Shown: one piece after another, positions 1 to 9,900 of the stretch | How positions within the stretch are numbered: the stretch's first letter is position 1 | Layout of the letters: the number at the start of each line of letters is the position of its first letter | DNA from: Trachythela sp. YZ-2020 | Lineage: Eukaryota; Cnidaria; Anthozoa; Malacalcyonacea; Clavulariidae | Direction: 5' to 3' | DNA length: 64,000 bases | Assembly: GCA_016169945.1 (NCBI GenBank) | Contig: JADLSH010000061.1 | Coordinates: 558,001 to 622,000 of the forward strand | The notes under the pieces: generated by a model | What the model was told of the DNA's origin: nothing | What the model saw: the letters and a program-made list of their open reading frames with translations, nothing else | Database searches by the model: none | Program-made: the position numbers and the translations under genes

Positions 1-230
1 GATGGAAGTCTTCTGATCTCTCGGCTTGAACTTGCGCATGCGCATAACTTACAAAAAGGTCGAGTCCATGACAAAAAAACATGGCGGACGACTTTGCATT
101 CCACAATGTTTTCACATACCCGGGTGTAAATCTCCGAGCGGAATTAGTGCCCTCGCACGGCGCTTCGCGCCGGCTCGCGGACAATAACTAAAACAACAGT
201 AAGGCTTACTCTAGGATGGTAACTCTCCTT

Positions 231-450
231 CTTAATCCATTAGCTGGCAATGCGCCCAGATGCGCCCTACTTTAGTATTTTACCATGTCTAACGCCAGAT
301 GATTTTACTCATCAGTGGTAGGGTAAGTGCTAGTTAATGGGTTAGCAAAACTATCTGGCAGTGTCCCTTGATAACCCATTCGCTGTAAATGCGCCCAGAT
401 GCGCCCTACTTTAGTATTTTACCCTGTCTTTACGCCAGACTATTTTACTT

Positions 451-483
<33 letters not shown>

Positions 484-510
484 TAGAGCACTGCCAGTTA
501 ATGGGTTAAC
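231..510. repeat. Direct repeat pair, about 125-140 bp units
   Basis: Two diverged copies of one sequence lie at about 231-355 and 371-510. Both contain TGCGCCCAGATGCGCCCTAC followed by TTTAGTATTTTACC, a CGCCAGA(T/C)GATTTTACTC block, and end with GTTAATGGGTTA. The second copy holds an extra partial duplication of the CGCCAGAC segment. There is no coding potential. It is probably a dispersed non-autonomous repeat present twice in tandem. The remaining sequence from 1 to 725 shows no gene. Confidence 0.7.
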
Positions 511-725
511 TCGCCGCGAGATAATGACAGTTTGCCGATTTAAGGTGAGTTTAGGCGATTAATGGAATAGGGTTTGCAATGGGGCGAGTAATTTGCGTAT
601 GGAGCTTTTCCTTTGCTGTAATTTTTTTACCAATAAATCGAAAACTTTGCCAGATCTATTTTTGAAATCAATTAGCAGCTCGCCTCATTAATACCGAGAA
701 CAACTCAAACTACGCATGCCGTATT

Positions 726-1169
726 CGAGAATCAACACCCAACGCATGGTTTATTCTAAGTCAGGAAAATTTCGAAATGGCTAATCATGTTTTAACGATT
801 GTCAGGATTCTCTGTGGCTCATTTTATGTAAATGGGGTGCGGTTTGTCGATGAAGATGAGCCATTTTTCTGCAAGTCTTGTAACCGTGACTGCGTACATC
901 CGGTAAAGCATGGGCTATTGTACTGTCGTGATACAGTGGTGTCGAGAGAAACATTTTGGAACTGTGCAATGGATTACTTCCCAATAGCATTTGTAAGGGA
1001 GCTGAACAGCTTGGATGATGATATGTTTCTGTATGCTTTATTTGGCAATTTTGAATCGGTGCAGCAGGTGCTCACTGTGGAGTTGATCAAACGTTTTTGT
1101 GCCATTGGGGCTGAATTTATCTCAAATGCAGTCAAGACTGTTTGCTACATTGAAACATTTTTAGTATAA
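726..1169 (+). pseudogene. LINE ORF2 C-terminal fragment (148 codons, truncated by insertion)
   Basis: This is the coding part of the truncated LINE. The frame enters from the 5' truncation point and runs to a stop at 1169. The first ATG in frame is at 777, but it is probably internal to the original ORF2. The Cys-x2-Cys...His...Cys pattern followed by arginine and an FW pair matches the knuckle at the ORF2 end in L2/CR1/Tx1-like elements. No RT or endonuclease motif remains, so the copy cannot be autonomous. An unrelated host protein is possible but unlikely, given the flanking duplication. Confidence 0.55.
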
Positions 1170-1294
1170 CTACTTAAATATTTAATTTTTCTTAATTGTA
1201 AAAAATACCAAAAATATGGACAATTTTAGAATAGGCAATTATTAGTTAAATAATTTTTCTTGTATCTTCAGATATGGAGGCAATAAAGAATTTC
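726..1294 (+). mobile_element. 5'-truncated LINE (non-LTR retrotransposon) insertion, 3' end
   Basis: A 23-bp sequence beginning ACTCAAACTACGCATGCC occurs at 703-725 and again at 1295-1317, exactly flanking this 569-bp block. That is the structure expected of a 5'-truncated, target-primed LINE insertion. The reading frame is open from the first base after the left duplication (726) to the stop at 1169. The product has a Cys/His cluster (FFCKSCN, then H, then C before SRETFW) resembling the C-terminal zinc knuckle found after the reverse transcriptase in many LINEs. A 3' UTR of about 125 bp ends in CAATAAAG just before the right duplication. The open frame and perfect duplication suggest a young copy. 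The LINE clade cannot be told from this fragment. Confidence 0.7.
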
Positions 1295-1317
1295 ACTCAA
1301 ACTACGCATGCCGTATT

Positions 1318-2055
1318 GACTCGTTTAAACGCCCCTTTCGAATAAGCGCTGCAGTTTTAACAACAATGTGACGCTTAATCGAAGCACCGTTAGACGGAGT
1401 TGTTCGAGCTGAAAACAACTACACTACATCCCAATCTTTGATCAGCCTCGGACCTTTTTAATATTATCCTGTACTACATGTTCGAAGAGAGTATATTTCA
1501 CTTTTGTTATATTTTAACTCTCCCTCCAGGACTTTGGAAATGCGAAATTCCGTTGTGAAGGCAGTTCGGAAGGAAGTTTTAGGAAAAGTTAGTTGAAATC
1601 GACAATAAGTCCTGCAGAGATGAACAAGTTTTCCCTGAGAAGTTTTATTTGCTCGTTTGTATGACAAAAAATGACAAGTTTTGTTTGATAAGGAGCCTTG
1701 TTAATAGCTAGTCATACCAGCTTTTACAAAATTGATTGAAATAAACTTGTTTGCCGTACACACGAACAAATAAACTCGTGAAGGAACTTGTCAAGGAAAT
1801 TAACTGGCTCGTCTGTACGGGACTTAAGCTTTCCGGACTTCTTGTATCATGAGTATTTGGCTCGGTTGAATTGGGCTACCACACCTTGGTTAAAGGACTT
1901 TTAATGAATAACGATTTACAATTCCAATCTTTCATTATACTAGTTGAGGGACTCCACAAAGAATTTGCCAGAGCAGGTTCAGACGTCTTACAAGCTTTTA
2001 CATATTCTGCTAATGACAGATTGGAGAAGGTTAAGCCAGTATTTTCTTTTCGTAT
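1318..2055. other. No gene seen
   Basis: AT-rich sequence with short open frames on both strands, none with a recognizable domain or codon structure. No tandem repeat was noticed. Confidence 0.5.
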
Positions 2056-2057
2056 AA

Positions 2058-2228
2058 ATGTACGTTCACACACAGCGGTTTGTCGGGCCGATTTCAGATG
2101 CGCGTTAATGATCTTTGAAACATACGTGGCAAACGTAATCTGGCGACATGATCAACTGAAAGTATTCGTCATTAACATTCAGCAAAACCTAAAATCGGCC
2201 CGTACAAATCGCTGTGTGTGAACGTACC
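2058..2228. mobile_element. MITE-like inverted-repeat element, about 170 bp
   Basis: The left end GTACGTTCACACACAGCG (about 2059) is mirrored by CGCTGTGTGTGAACGTAC at the right end (about 2226). The complementarity extends inward over about 35 bp, including CGGGCCGATTT on the left and AAAATCGGCCCG on the right. A short palindromic element without coding capacity is typical of a non-autonomous DNA transposon. No convincing target-site duplication was found. Confidence 0.65.
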
Positions 2229-2727
2229 TTAAGTTACCAACGGAACCCAAATTTTGAGCTCGATAATATATCTACATGGTGCAAAAAAAAGAGTCCTCGA
2301 TTCAAATTCAAATTTTATAATACTACAGTAAAACGTTTGTATAATTTACATTCATTTTAAAGCTTAGCCATTTCGTCGCTTTCTAATACTTGACTTAATT
2401 TGCAGGCGGATATGTGTCTCTGAGTGCCCTCCAGTATGTTATATTTCTTGAAATTTTCTGTTTGCCAAAGGCACACCTAATCAGGATCACTAGTGATGAT
2501 AAACTCAATTCAGTAATACTAATTTTCTTACAGAATCATCCTCACAGATATGAAAAACTAGTTTCATATTAATATTTCACTGCATAGGACAACGAAAATT
2601 TCGGTGTTTCGAGCGGTATTCTAACTTTTGCATCTTCGGGTCTTCACACCACCTATCTAGCGCCGAGATATCAAGTCAACCAGGATTGGTTCCGATTTTA
2701 AGTGTACGAAATATTTTCGCGACGATT

Positions 2728-3163
2728 TAAAGCCTCGTTTAATAACAAGGATGAGAGTCAATGAGAGTTGCAACTCCCGGTCGCGTCTGACCACCAACTC
2801 ATCGACTCTCATGCTGCAGCATAACTTTGAGCAGCTTCAAATTTTGGTCATTGAGAGTTAATGAGAGTTTTGCTCGTTTGACCGACCTTGAGAGATGCAT
2901 AAGAATTTAAACAACAATAATCAGACCAGTGTTTCGCACTTCCGATTTAGCTTAGCAAAATAACACGTTATGACATGTATCTATAACAGGAAAAGCTAAG
3001 AAAGAAATTTGAGAATTATTCTCAGGGCTCCGTTTCGCGCGATAAATGATTTCTTTCGCGACTGTCATGCAATTCTTGTTCTTGTTTGAACGGGGGAATC
3101 CTGCAAACTCTCACTTGCTAACTTTCGTTAACTCTCGTCCTCGTCTGATCGTGGCTTAACTAA
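2728..3163. mobile_element. Possible degenerate MITE, about 435 bp
   Basis: The left part (AGCCTCGTTTAATAACAAGG, then ATGAGAGTCAATGAGAGTT) resembles the reverse complement of the right part (AAGCCACGATCAGACGAGGA, then CGAGAGTTAACGAAAGTT). The inner sequence has further copies of the GAGAGTTAATGAGAGTT motif (near 2855). The two ends match only imperfectly. A TTAA lies near each end, but the exact boundary and target duplication are unclear. Confidence 0.35.
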
Positions 3164-3282
3164 CTCCTCCACAGGCGTTTTATTAGTTGGAGCAGGCTTG
3201 GAAAATTAGGGAGGGCACTCACGGGCGGCAGAAGAAATACGGGTAAGGCGAAGGGAAACGCCTGCTGACTAATGTTCTCAAG

Positions 3283-3552
3283 ATGGCAGTAGCTATTCAC
3301 CACTTATTTGACTATACTCGTCTGGAGAAAGAGTTTGTTAATGATTCTTATGAACGTCGGCTCTTACAAAAGGCTAAGGAAGGTGGGAAAGTACTTTGCC
3401 CTAAATGTCACGCTTTTGATGGCAAAATAAACTTCTACGCATATATCATGCTTAATTTGTTTATTTGCCACCAATTGTATTGGTGTGATGGGTGCAAGCC
3501 GCCCGAGGATGGTTGGCAGTTCAAGATGCCATTTGCATGGATCTCTCCTTAA
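3283..3552 (+). CDS. Hypothetical small protein with two CxxC pairs (89 aa)
   Basis: An ATG in good context (CAAGATGG) opens an 89-codon frame. The product has CPKC near residue 39 and CDGC near residue 69, a spacing that could form a zinc ribbon, with aromatic and hydrophobic residues between and WQF after. It ends PFAWISP then TAA. I do not recognize the family. Start and stop are taken from a single open exon. It could be the end of a spliced gene, or a remnant of a transposon protein, since mobile elements lie on both sides. Nothing regulatory is evident. Confidence 0.3.
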   Translation: MAVAIHHLFDYTRLEKEFVNDSYERRLLQKAKEGGKVLCPKCHAFDGKINFYAYIMLNLFICHQLYWCDGCKPPEDGWQFKMPFAWISP

Positions 3553-3599
3553 TCCAAGTACCACCGCTAGTTCCCAGGCCACCTGGGTCAACAGCTTGC

Positions 3600-4240
3600 A
3601 TCTAACCTTCCAAATTGGTAAGTATGGTTATCGAGGATAATTTGGCCGTAGTTGGCAAAAGTGGATTTTATCATATTAAGTATTATTTGGTCTCGCAGAT
3701 ATTAATAATATATATATTGTTCATGGAAATCTTTCGGATTCTTTCCAAAGTAAGTTTATTATTTTACACTTGTTTACAGACATAAACCGTAGTTGGACCC
3801 CCCTGTGATCTGTATTTATTTAAAGCATAGCGAACCAGAACACATCATAATTTTTTAAATATAGCGTGCTTAAAATGTAAACAAAAGGAACGTTGCCGGT
3901 TTGTTTACATCGGGACTTTACATCACCTTTAAAATATCGCAAAATTAAAGACTTTCGAATTAAATTTCTTAACCCTTTCCATTCTAAGCTTTGTTTCATT
4001 GTCGGCATATCGAAATCATAAAAATATAGCCTCGTGAAATATTTTGTCAAAAAGTCGCAAATATGAGCAAGTCAAATTTGTCTGCGAATATGAATGTCAC
4101 GAATATATTAATAAAATAGTTATATATGGTCAGGTAACCACAATGAATTTTATTTTCCAAAAGGTTGATACTCAACAGTTGTGCAACACTAGTACATAGA
4201 TAAATTTGTTACCCCTTATATACTGTACAATATATACAGT
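3600..4240. other. No gene seen
   Basis: AT-rich non-coding sequence. Several TATATA stretches occur but no repeat array or coding signal. Confidence 0.5.
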
Positions 4241-4243
4241 TAA

Positions 4244-4527
4244 TTAAAAAAAAGTTGTTCTGAAAAAAGTCAAAACCTTAAACTTTAAACCTCAATCTCT
4301 TAACGTGGCAAAGCATCATGGGCTTATGGATATATAGGTTAGGTTGTGTTGTAAACAGTAGCACATATACTACATTATTCACACTAATGGTATTTTGTAT
4401 CATACAACTCAAAGAGTTAAAAAATATCCTATTTTTGCCTGCCCATTATTCATGATGCTTTGCACGCTTAGAGTTTAAGGTTTATACTTCAAGGTTTTGA
4501 CTTTTTTCAGGACAACCTTCTTTCAAT
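4244..4527. mobile_element. MITE with about 80-bp terminal inverted repeats
   Basis: The left arm (TTGTTCTGAAAAAAGTCAAA, then CCTT, then TTAACGTGGCAAAGCATCAT) is matched in reverse complement by the right arm (ATGATGCTTTGCACGCTTAG, ending GACTTTTTTCAGGACAACC). The arms are about 80 bp each and enclose about 120 bp of non-coding sequence. This looks like a foldback-type MITE. No target duplication could be fixed at the T/A-rich ends. Confidence 0.7.
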
Positions 4528-5072
4528 CATTCATACTAAACCACTACGCTTCCACCATCACGTATAAACACCACAGCAAGTTCCTGGATTTCTAGCACTG
4601 AAATTGGTTATTGCAACTATTCAGATTCGTGAAGTGACGAATCCAACATCAAATAAATCATATTTAATTATAGTTTGCTTAAATCAATTATATCGCATAG
4701 TCGGACATGTGGAGGAAGACGTGTCTTAGAGTAGAACACGTGTCGAGTTTCGTATACCCTCATGAGATTTCAAATGCTTTAAATTAAATAAAAGTTGAGC
4801 ACAACATGCTCAACAGGAAAACAAATAGTTTTATTCGAAAAAAATTTTTTTGGCGAGGGTCATGATTTTTTGTAACTACTGAATGTCTGTTGTTTGGAGG
4901 GGTCACCAAAAAGGTATGGAGGGGGAGGGGGGGGGGGTGGCTTGCCTAAAAAAATATTTCAAAATGCAAAATCCTCATAGCCCCTCACCACATAAATTAT
5001 GAACGCTCCCTATTAACAAAAAAATGTAACATCAAAAAACGAAAACAGTTTTCAAGGTAAAAACATGATCCC
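4528..5072. other. No gene; G-rich tract at about 4917-4938
   Basis: Non-coding sequence with a run of guanines interrupted by A and T (GGAGGGGGAGGGGGGGG type). A 25-bp segment containing CAAAAAACGAAAACAGTTTT (about 5030-5053) recurs with one or two changes at about 5806-5830, on the other side of the small transposon described next. Confidence 0.5.
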
Positions 5073-5080
5073 CAAATATG

Positions 5081-5706
5081 TAGCCTGAGACGAATACCGA
5101 AAAATATTCGTCTGAGAACATTCGTCACTAATCTTGCCCGGTCTAATTATCATAATTTATCATAAATATTTGCATAATTACGTATCTGAGAAAAACAAAA
5201 TGGCGTTTGCTATGAGCGACACTGTATCGAAGTATCGAACGACCATGTGATCTTACTTGATCTTCCATGAGGGCTTTCAGTGAAGAAATAACCACTACTA
5301 TGCTGGTTCCCGTGCTTCTTCGAAAGAGAATATCGGCCATTACGGGTGCAACTTGAAATATGAGCGATTTCCCATACGATGTAGGGAGATTAATGAACAC
5401 ATCTCGCTTCGAAAACAATTGAGCAAGGGCCTCTTCCTGTTCTTTATACAAAGAAGGTACTTGAAAAACATTTAATACCTTATTCATTGCACGTTTCCAT
5501 AAAATATTTCGATCTGTAAATTCCGCCATCTTTTATTTTTTCCGACATGTCTAATGAACCAATAAAAACGCACAATACATGCAATTTTAGTGTGACCAAT
5601 GACAATCTGTTATCTAAATCTCGACTAACGCTCTGACGTCACCAGGCAAGATTAGTGACGAATGTTCTCAGACGAATATTTTTCGTTATTCGTCTGTCTC
5701 AGGCTA
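5081..5706. mobile_element. hAT-like (8-bp TSD) non-autonomous transposon carrying a helicase exon
   Basis: The ends are near-perfect inverted repeats over about 65 bp. The left starts TAGCCTGAGACGAATACCGA and the right ends TTCGTCTGTCTCAGGCTA. Both include the inner block GAACATTCGTCACTAATCTT. The 8-bp sequence CAAATATG lies directly outside each end (5073-5080 and 5707-5714), a perfect target-site duplication. Eight-bp duplications are known for hAT, P and Merlin elements. The TAG start is closest to hAT, but the terminal consensus is not exact. No transposase is present. Instead the interior holds a promoter-proximal exon of a RecQ-like helicase on the minus strand. Confidence 0.8.
5257..5529 (-). 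pseudogene. Captured first exon of a RecQ-like DNA helicase
   Basis: The minus-strand frame begins ATGGCGGAATTT at 5529 and encodes a Walker A-like motif LPTSYGKSLIFQ (motif I of RecQ/DEAD-like helicases; the usual T-G-x-GK-S/T appears here as T-S-Y-G-K-S). This is followed by the motif Ia-like VVVISSLKALMEDQ. After the codon for that Q comes GTAAGA, a good splice donor at 5256, so the piece is exon 1 plus a little intron. DEAH box, motif III-VI and RQC regions are absent. The exon lies entirely between the inverted repeats of a small transposon, so this is a captured or transduplicated gene fragment and not a working helicase. A chimeric transcript is possible. Confidence 0.7.
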
Positions 5707-5841
5707 CAAATATGATGCACTTCAGAAAATTTGCCACTTAACAGTTTATATACATTCTCAAAATAGTTTTAATCAACAATATCGGTATAAACTCAGTGTA
5801 AATATAACATTAAAAAACGAAAACAGTTTATGTAGAATTGT

Positions 5842-6807
5842 TTAGTCAGCTTTCGACATGTCATGAGTAACCATGTGAGTTTCAAGTTTGCTTGGAACAT
5901 CAAACTCCATGTCACAGACACCACAAATATATCCAATACCAGTTGGTTTTGTTGATTCCAATTCTTGGCATAAACCACATTGACAGTTTGTAATATCGCC
6001 ATGTTGCCTTGCTATATGTCGAACTAATTTCTTGACATTACCAAACCTTTCACTGCATTTTTTGCAAACATATTTTCCAGTGACTTCATCCTTGAAAACA
6101 TGTTCTTGTAATTCTTGTGGTTGAATGATTTCTCTACGACAAGTGCTACACAACAAATGTATTTTTTCATGTCTTACCAAATTATTTGAGCAAAAAAATC
6201 TCTTCTTACAAACATCACATTCATAACGTTTGTCTCCAGTGTGTGTTCTTTTGTGTCTTGTCAAAGAGCTTGATAGAGAAAATTTCTTCTTACAAACATC
6301 ACATTCATAAGGTTTGTCTCCAGTGTGTGCTCTTTTTTGTGCTACTAAATGGCTTGATTGAGAAAATTTCTTCTTGCAAACATCACATTCAAAGGGTTTG
6401 TCTCCAGTGTGTGTTCTTTTAAGCTTCGCTAAATGGCTTGATAGAGAAAATTTCTTCTTACAAACATCACATTCATAAGGTTTGTCTCCAGTGTGTGTTC
6501 TTTTATGCTTCGCTAAATGGCTTGATAGAGAAAATTTCTTCTTACAAACATCACATTCATAAGGTTTGTCTCCAGTGTGTGTTCTTTTGTGTGTTACTAA
6601 ACTGCTTGATTGAGAAAATTTCTTCTTGCAAACATCACATTCATAAGGTTTGTCTCCAGTGTGTGTTCTTTGATGTCTTACCAAATGATTTGACTTTGAA
6701 AATATCTTATTGCAAACATCACATTCGTAAGGTTTGTGTTTCCTTTCTTCTCTTGCTAAGTCCAAGCTGCTCGATGTTGAAAACATCTCCTCACAATGAT
6801 CAGTCAT
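5842..6807 (-). CDS. C2H2 zinc-finger protein (321 aa)
   Basis: The protein has a short N-terminus (MTDHCEEMFSTSSSLDLARE) and seven tandem fingers of the pattern YECDVCKKKFS...LxxHKRTH joined by the TGDKPYECD linker. A degenerate finger-like block (LLCSTCRREI...LQEH) and two divergent C-terminal fingers (YVCKKC...HIARQH and YICGVC...HMVTH) follow. Such proteins bind DNA in the nucleus and usually regulate transcription. The tandem fingers are near-identical 84-bp repeats, a sign of recent duplication. Two of them have lost the first zinc-binding histidine (fingers 4 and 5: His to Leu and His to Gln). The start is the ATG at 6807. The frame extends to 6873 without an ATG, so an upstream exon is possible. 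The large transposon at 6996 sits about 190 bp upstream, in what may be the promoter or 5' UTR. Confidence 0.75.
   Translation of the reverse strand: MTDHCEEMFSTSSSLDLAREERKHKPYECDVCNKIFSKSNHLVRHQRTHTGDKPYECDVCKKKFSQSSSLVTHKRTHTGDKPYECDVCKKKFSLSSHLAKHKRTHTGDKPYECDVCKKKFSLSSHLAKLKRTHTGDKPFECDVCKKKFSQSSHLVAQKRAHTGDKPYECDVCKKKFSLSSSLTRHKRTHTGDKRYECDVCKKRFFCSNNLVRHEKIHLLCSTCRREIIQPQELQEHVFKDEVTGKYVCKKCSERFGNVKKLVRHIARQHGDITNCQCGLCQELESTKPTGIGYICGVCDMEFDVPSKLETHMVTHDMSKAD
6200..6730. repeat. 84-bp tandem repeats inside the zinc-finger gene
   Basis: About six consecutive 84-bp units, each one finger plus linker, are nearly identical at the nucleotide level (TTTGTCTCCAGTGTGTG and TTCTTACAAACATCACATTC recur in each). 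They explain the repeated peptides readable on the opposite strand, which are not genes. Confidence 0.85.
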
Positions 6808-6995
6808 AATTTGACAAGTGATAACACGTAGTAAGCCACAAATCCTAAACACATGAGATTGAACGTTCACCACTCAGTACTCACCAGCCAACAGTAAAAT
6901 CTATAAAGCTTAAACACTAAGAAATTGAGGTAATCACTTTTATGAAACTGCAATTAGCAAGAAAATAGAATAAAGTTTGGCAGTTTGACTGTTAT

Positions 6996-9900
6996 CCATA
7001 GTGGAATCGCCGTATGTTACGCCAAATATATTGGCGTATCTGTGGACTTGAATAATTAATTTGGCGTGGCGTAAACAAGTAAATATTACGTGCTCCGTTT
7101 GGCGTGGCGTAGATTTTCTAGGATAGCAAAGCGTGGCGTATGCCGTATGGTACAACATACAAATTGACTGTCTTCGAATCCTTCGATCGAATTTTTTAAA
7201 TATTTTTTAAAATAATAAAATCGCTTTGCCTTCGGTGAACCGGAAGGAAATATAAATTTTACACTAAGTAATGGGGAACCTCAGGGTCAACTGACCGCAA
7301 ATTCAGCAGGCCTATAAAGTTATAAACAACAAATACGCGCCAAAATGTGCAGCCCCAAATTGAGGTCAATGGAGTCAAACGAAGGTAGGATGGTGTCTAA
7401 TTATTTGATTAATCCATAGTAATCCTGCTACCCAAGTACAATATTTAATACAAGACGAATTCAAAATATTAAATATATATATTAATATATAAAATTCTGG
7501 CATTTTGATATTGAATCGATAATTTGATGATTATAAAATGTGATACTGTTATTACTGTATTTACATGTAGTCGTGTATTAAACATGCGTTGATGCAAATT
7601 TAAAAATCAATTATTCAAATTTATGTCTATTTTTGTGAAAAACTCAAAACTGAAAATAATAAATATATTTGCATATCGCTGAAAAATAGTATTAACAATT
7701 ACCACCATTCTGTCCATTCATACATACACAAGAGAACTAGAGAAGTGGGAATTCAACAGTACAAGATTTAGATTTTATAATTCCGCCTATGACAGTCGGA
7801 CAGTGTAAACTTTAAAACTGACTTTTGCAAGCCGTAAGGCAGAAGGCTGACTCTTGCCGCTTGCATGTGCCATGACAGTAAAATATTTCCTATAGATTGT
7901 AGCAGATGTAGCTTCATTTTATTAAAATTTATATAAAGATATTTTTATTAAATCTACTAGCAGACCCTATATGTGTAACCTGCCAAAAGAAACTGGTGGA
8001 GCACATTCATGCAAAACATGTTTGGGTGCATGCCATGCACTCCCTCTATGCAGTGTTAGTACAGGGAATGAAGATGACGAAGGTTATGGTGGCAGCGTTA
8101 TATGCCTAAACTGTTTTGAAAGTAGGTTATTAATTATTATGTAAAAACTGCATGTACTGATGTACAGTGTTTATTTTTGTTGCTGGTACAGTGAATGTCC
8201 TTAATATGTTCAACACAGTGAAAATACAGTATTTCCACAATTGACAATCCTAAGCCTAAGGTGATATTCAAATTTTGTGCTCTCGACTTTATTTTAGGAC
8301 TAATGGACCATGTTTGAAAACATCGCTATTTAAATTAGGTTATGACTATTAAATTTATTTAAGATTTAGGTTTCCTTCCATCTCTCCTTAGAAGCAAAAA
8401 TTTCAAAACACAAAGAAGTAAAAGAGCAAGTAAATTGGTGGGAAAAGGGGTTTAGAAAAAGAAAGGCCCAGTCAGATGAATCACATGAAGAGCTAAGTGT
8501 AAAGCGTAGAAAAGTAACCAATAATGATAAAAAGGAAATCTGGGGAATATGTCGTATATGCTGTAGGTATAATCTGTATCACCTGTGAAATATTGAAATT
8601 TGTTTTGGTTGTCTGAGCTAAATCACATATTTAGAAAATAGTAGCGGAGTATAGGATGTTATCCAACCACCTGAAAAATAAATTTTCAGGTTTCAAGTAG
8701 TTGGATAACCTTCTATACTCAGCAACTATTTACATCGCTACGTACACTGGCACCCCCCCCCCCCACAAGATCATTTAGAGAATGGGTATTTCTAATGGTC
8801 ATTTATTCATCCCTATGTCACACAGGCGTGGCCTTTCTTGCTTGGTGTACAAAATTTGCCGTTGTGATTCATACTCAATTAAACGACATGATGAGAGACG
8901 ACATGTAGGGGAGACTGACACAGTTCCATTCTATACGGTTGGAATGGAAATTGCCAGAGATAACATTATCAAGCATGAAACACAAAAAATTGAAAAGCTA
9001 GCAAGTGTGAGCACTTCTTCAAAAGAAGGAAAGTCCACTAATTCCAAAGATAGCGATACAGCCGATACTGCAATAATTCCTACAATAACAATTGCAGACA
9101 AAGCGAATGCTAATATCCATGCAGGATCTTCGCTGTCACAAATTGAAACTGAATCAGAGATCACAAAATCAGAAGATCCTTATGATGTGACTGGTCCAGA
9201 AAGTTTGCATAAGTCTGCTTATGAAATGATCACTACAAAATCAAAGCAATCAACCCTGAACTTTGCTGCTAAAGCTAATAAAGCAGAAGTGCCCAAGTCT
9301 GATTTGTCTCTTGAGTCAAAAATTGACAATCTTGTAAGTGAATTTCAGGATTTTAAATTAAGCATTGGAAAGAAAATCAATGTTGGATTGAATGAACGAC
9401 AAAAGCCTTTGGTGTTATCTTCCATTTCTGCGAAAACAGTACATGAAATGTCTGAACTGATGACCTCCTGGCCAGACATAAAAAACATAATTGAAATGAC
9501 AGACAAGTGCAAAGAAATTGAGTTTTTTGGTGGTGGAAGTGGTGATCTATCAGTTTTAAGATGCAAAACTTGTTTTGAATATCTCACCAGCTGTAATGAT
9601 AAAAGTCAAAAGACTCAAAACAATGACATTGTGAAAACAGCGAAGAAAGGAGTAGGAAAGTATGTTAGTATGTAGATACTTCAATATAATTTGTGTTTAC
9701 TGTTTAATAATTGTTGGTCGAAATTCCTAGCTAAAATCATGTGTTTTGTAAGGGAGTAAGAGAGACTCATGATAAATACCTAAAAATAGATACAAATCAT
9801 ACAATGTCAATGAGACATCCTTTAATGGACAACTACAAACAAACAATTAGATTACTCATTCCTAAGTAGAATACATTTATTTCATTTTGACATTCTTTTT

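Noticed and set aside
6200..6730. CRISPR-like array
   Set aside because: The regular 84-bp units encode zinc fingers and have no distinct spacers; this is a eukaryotic genome.
6186..6809. Plus-strand frames with repeated HHIHKVCLQCV peptides
   Set aside because: Antisense shadow of the zinc-finger repeats.
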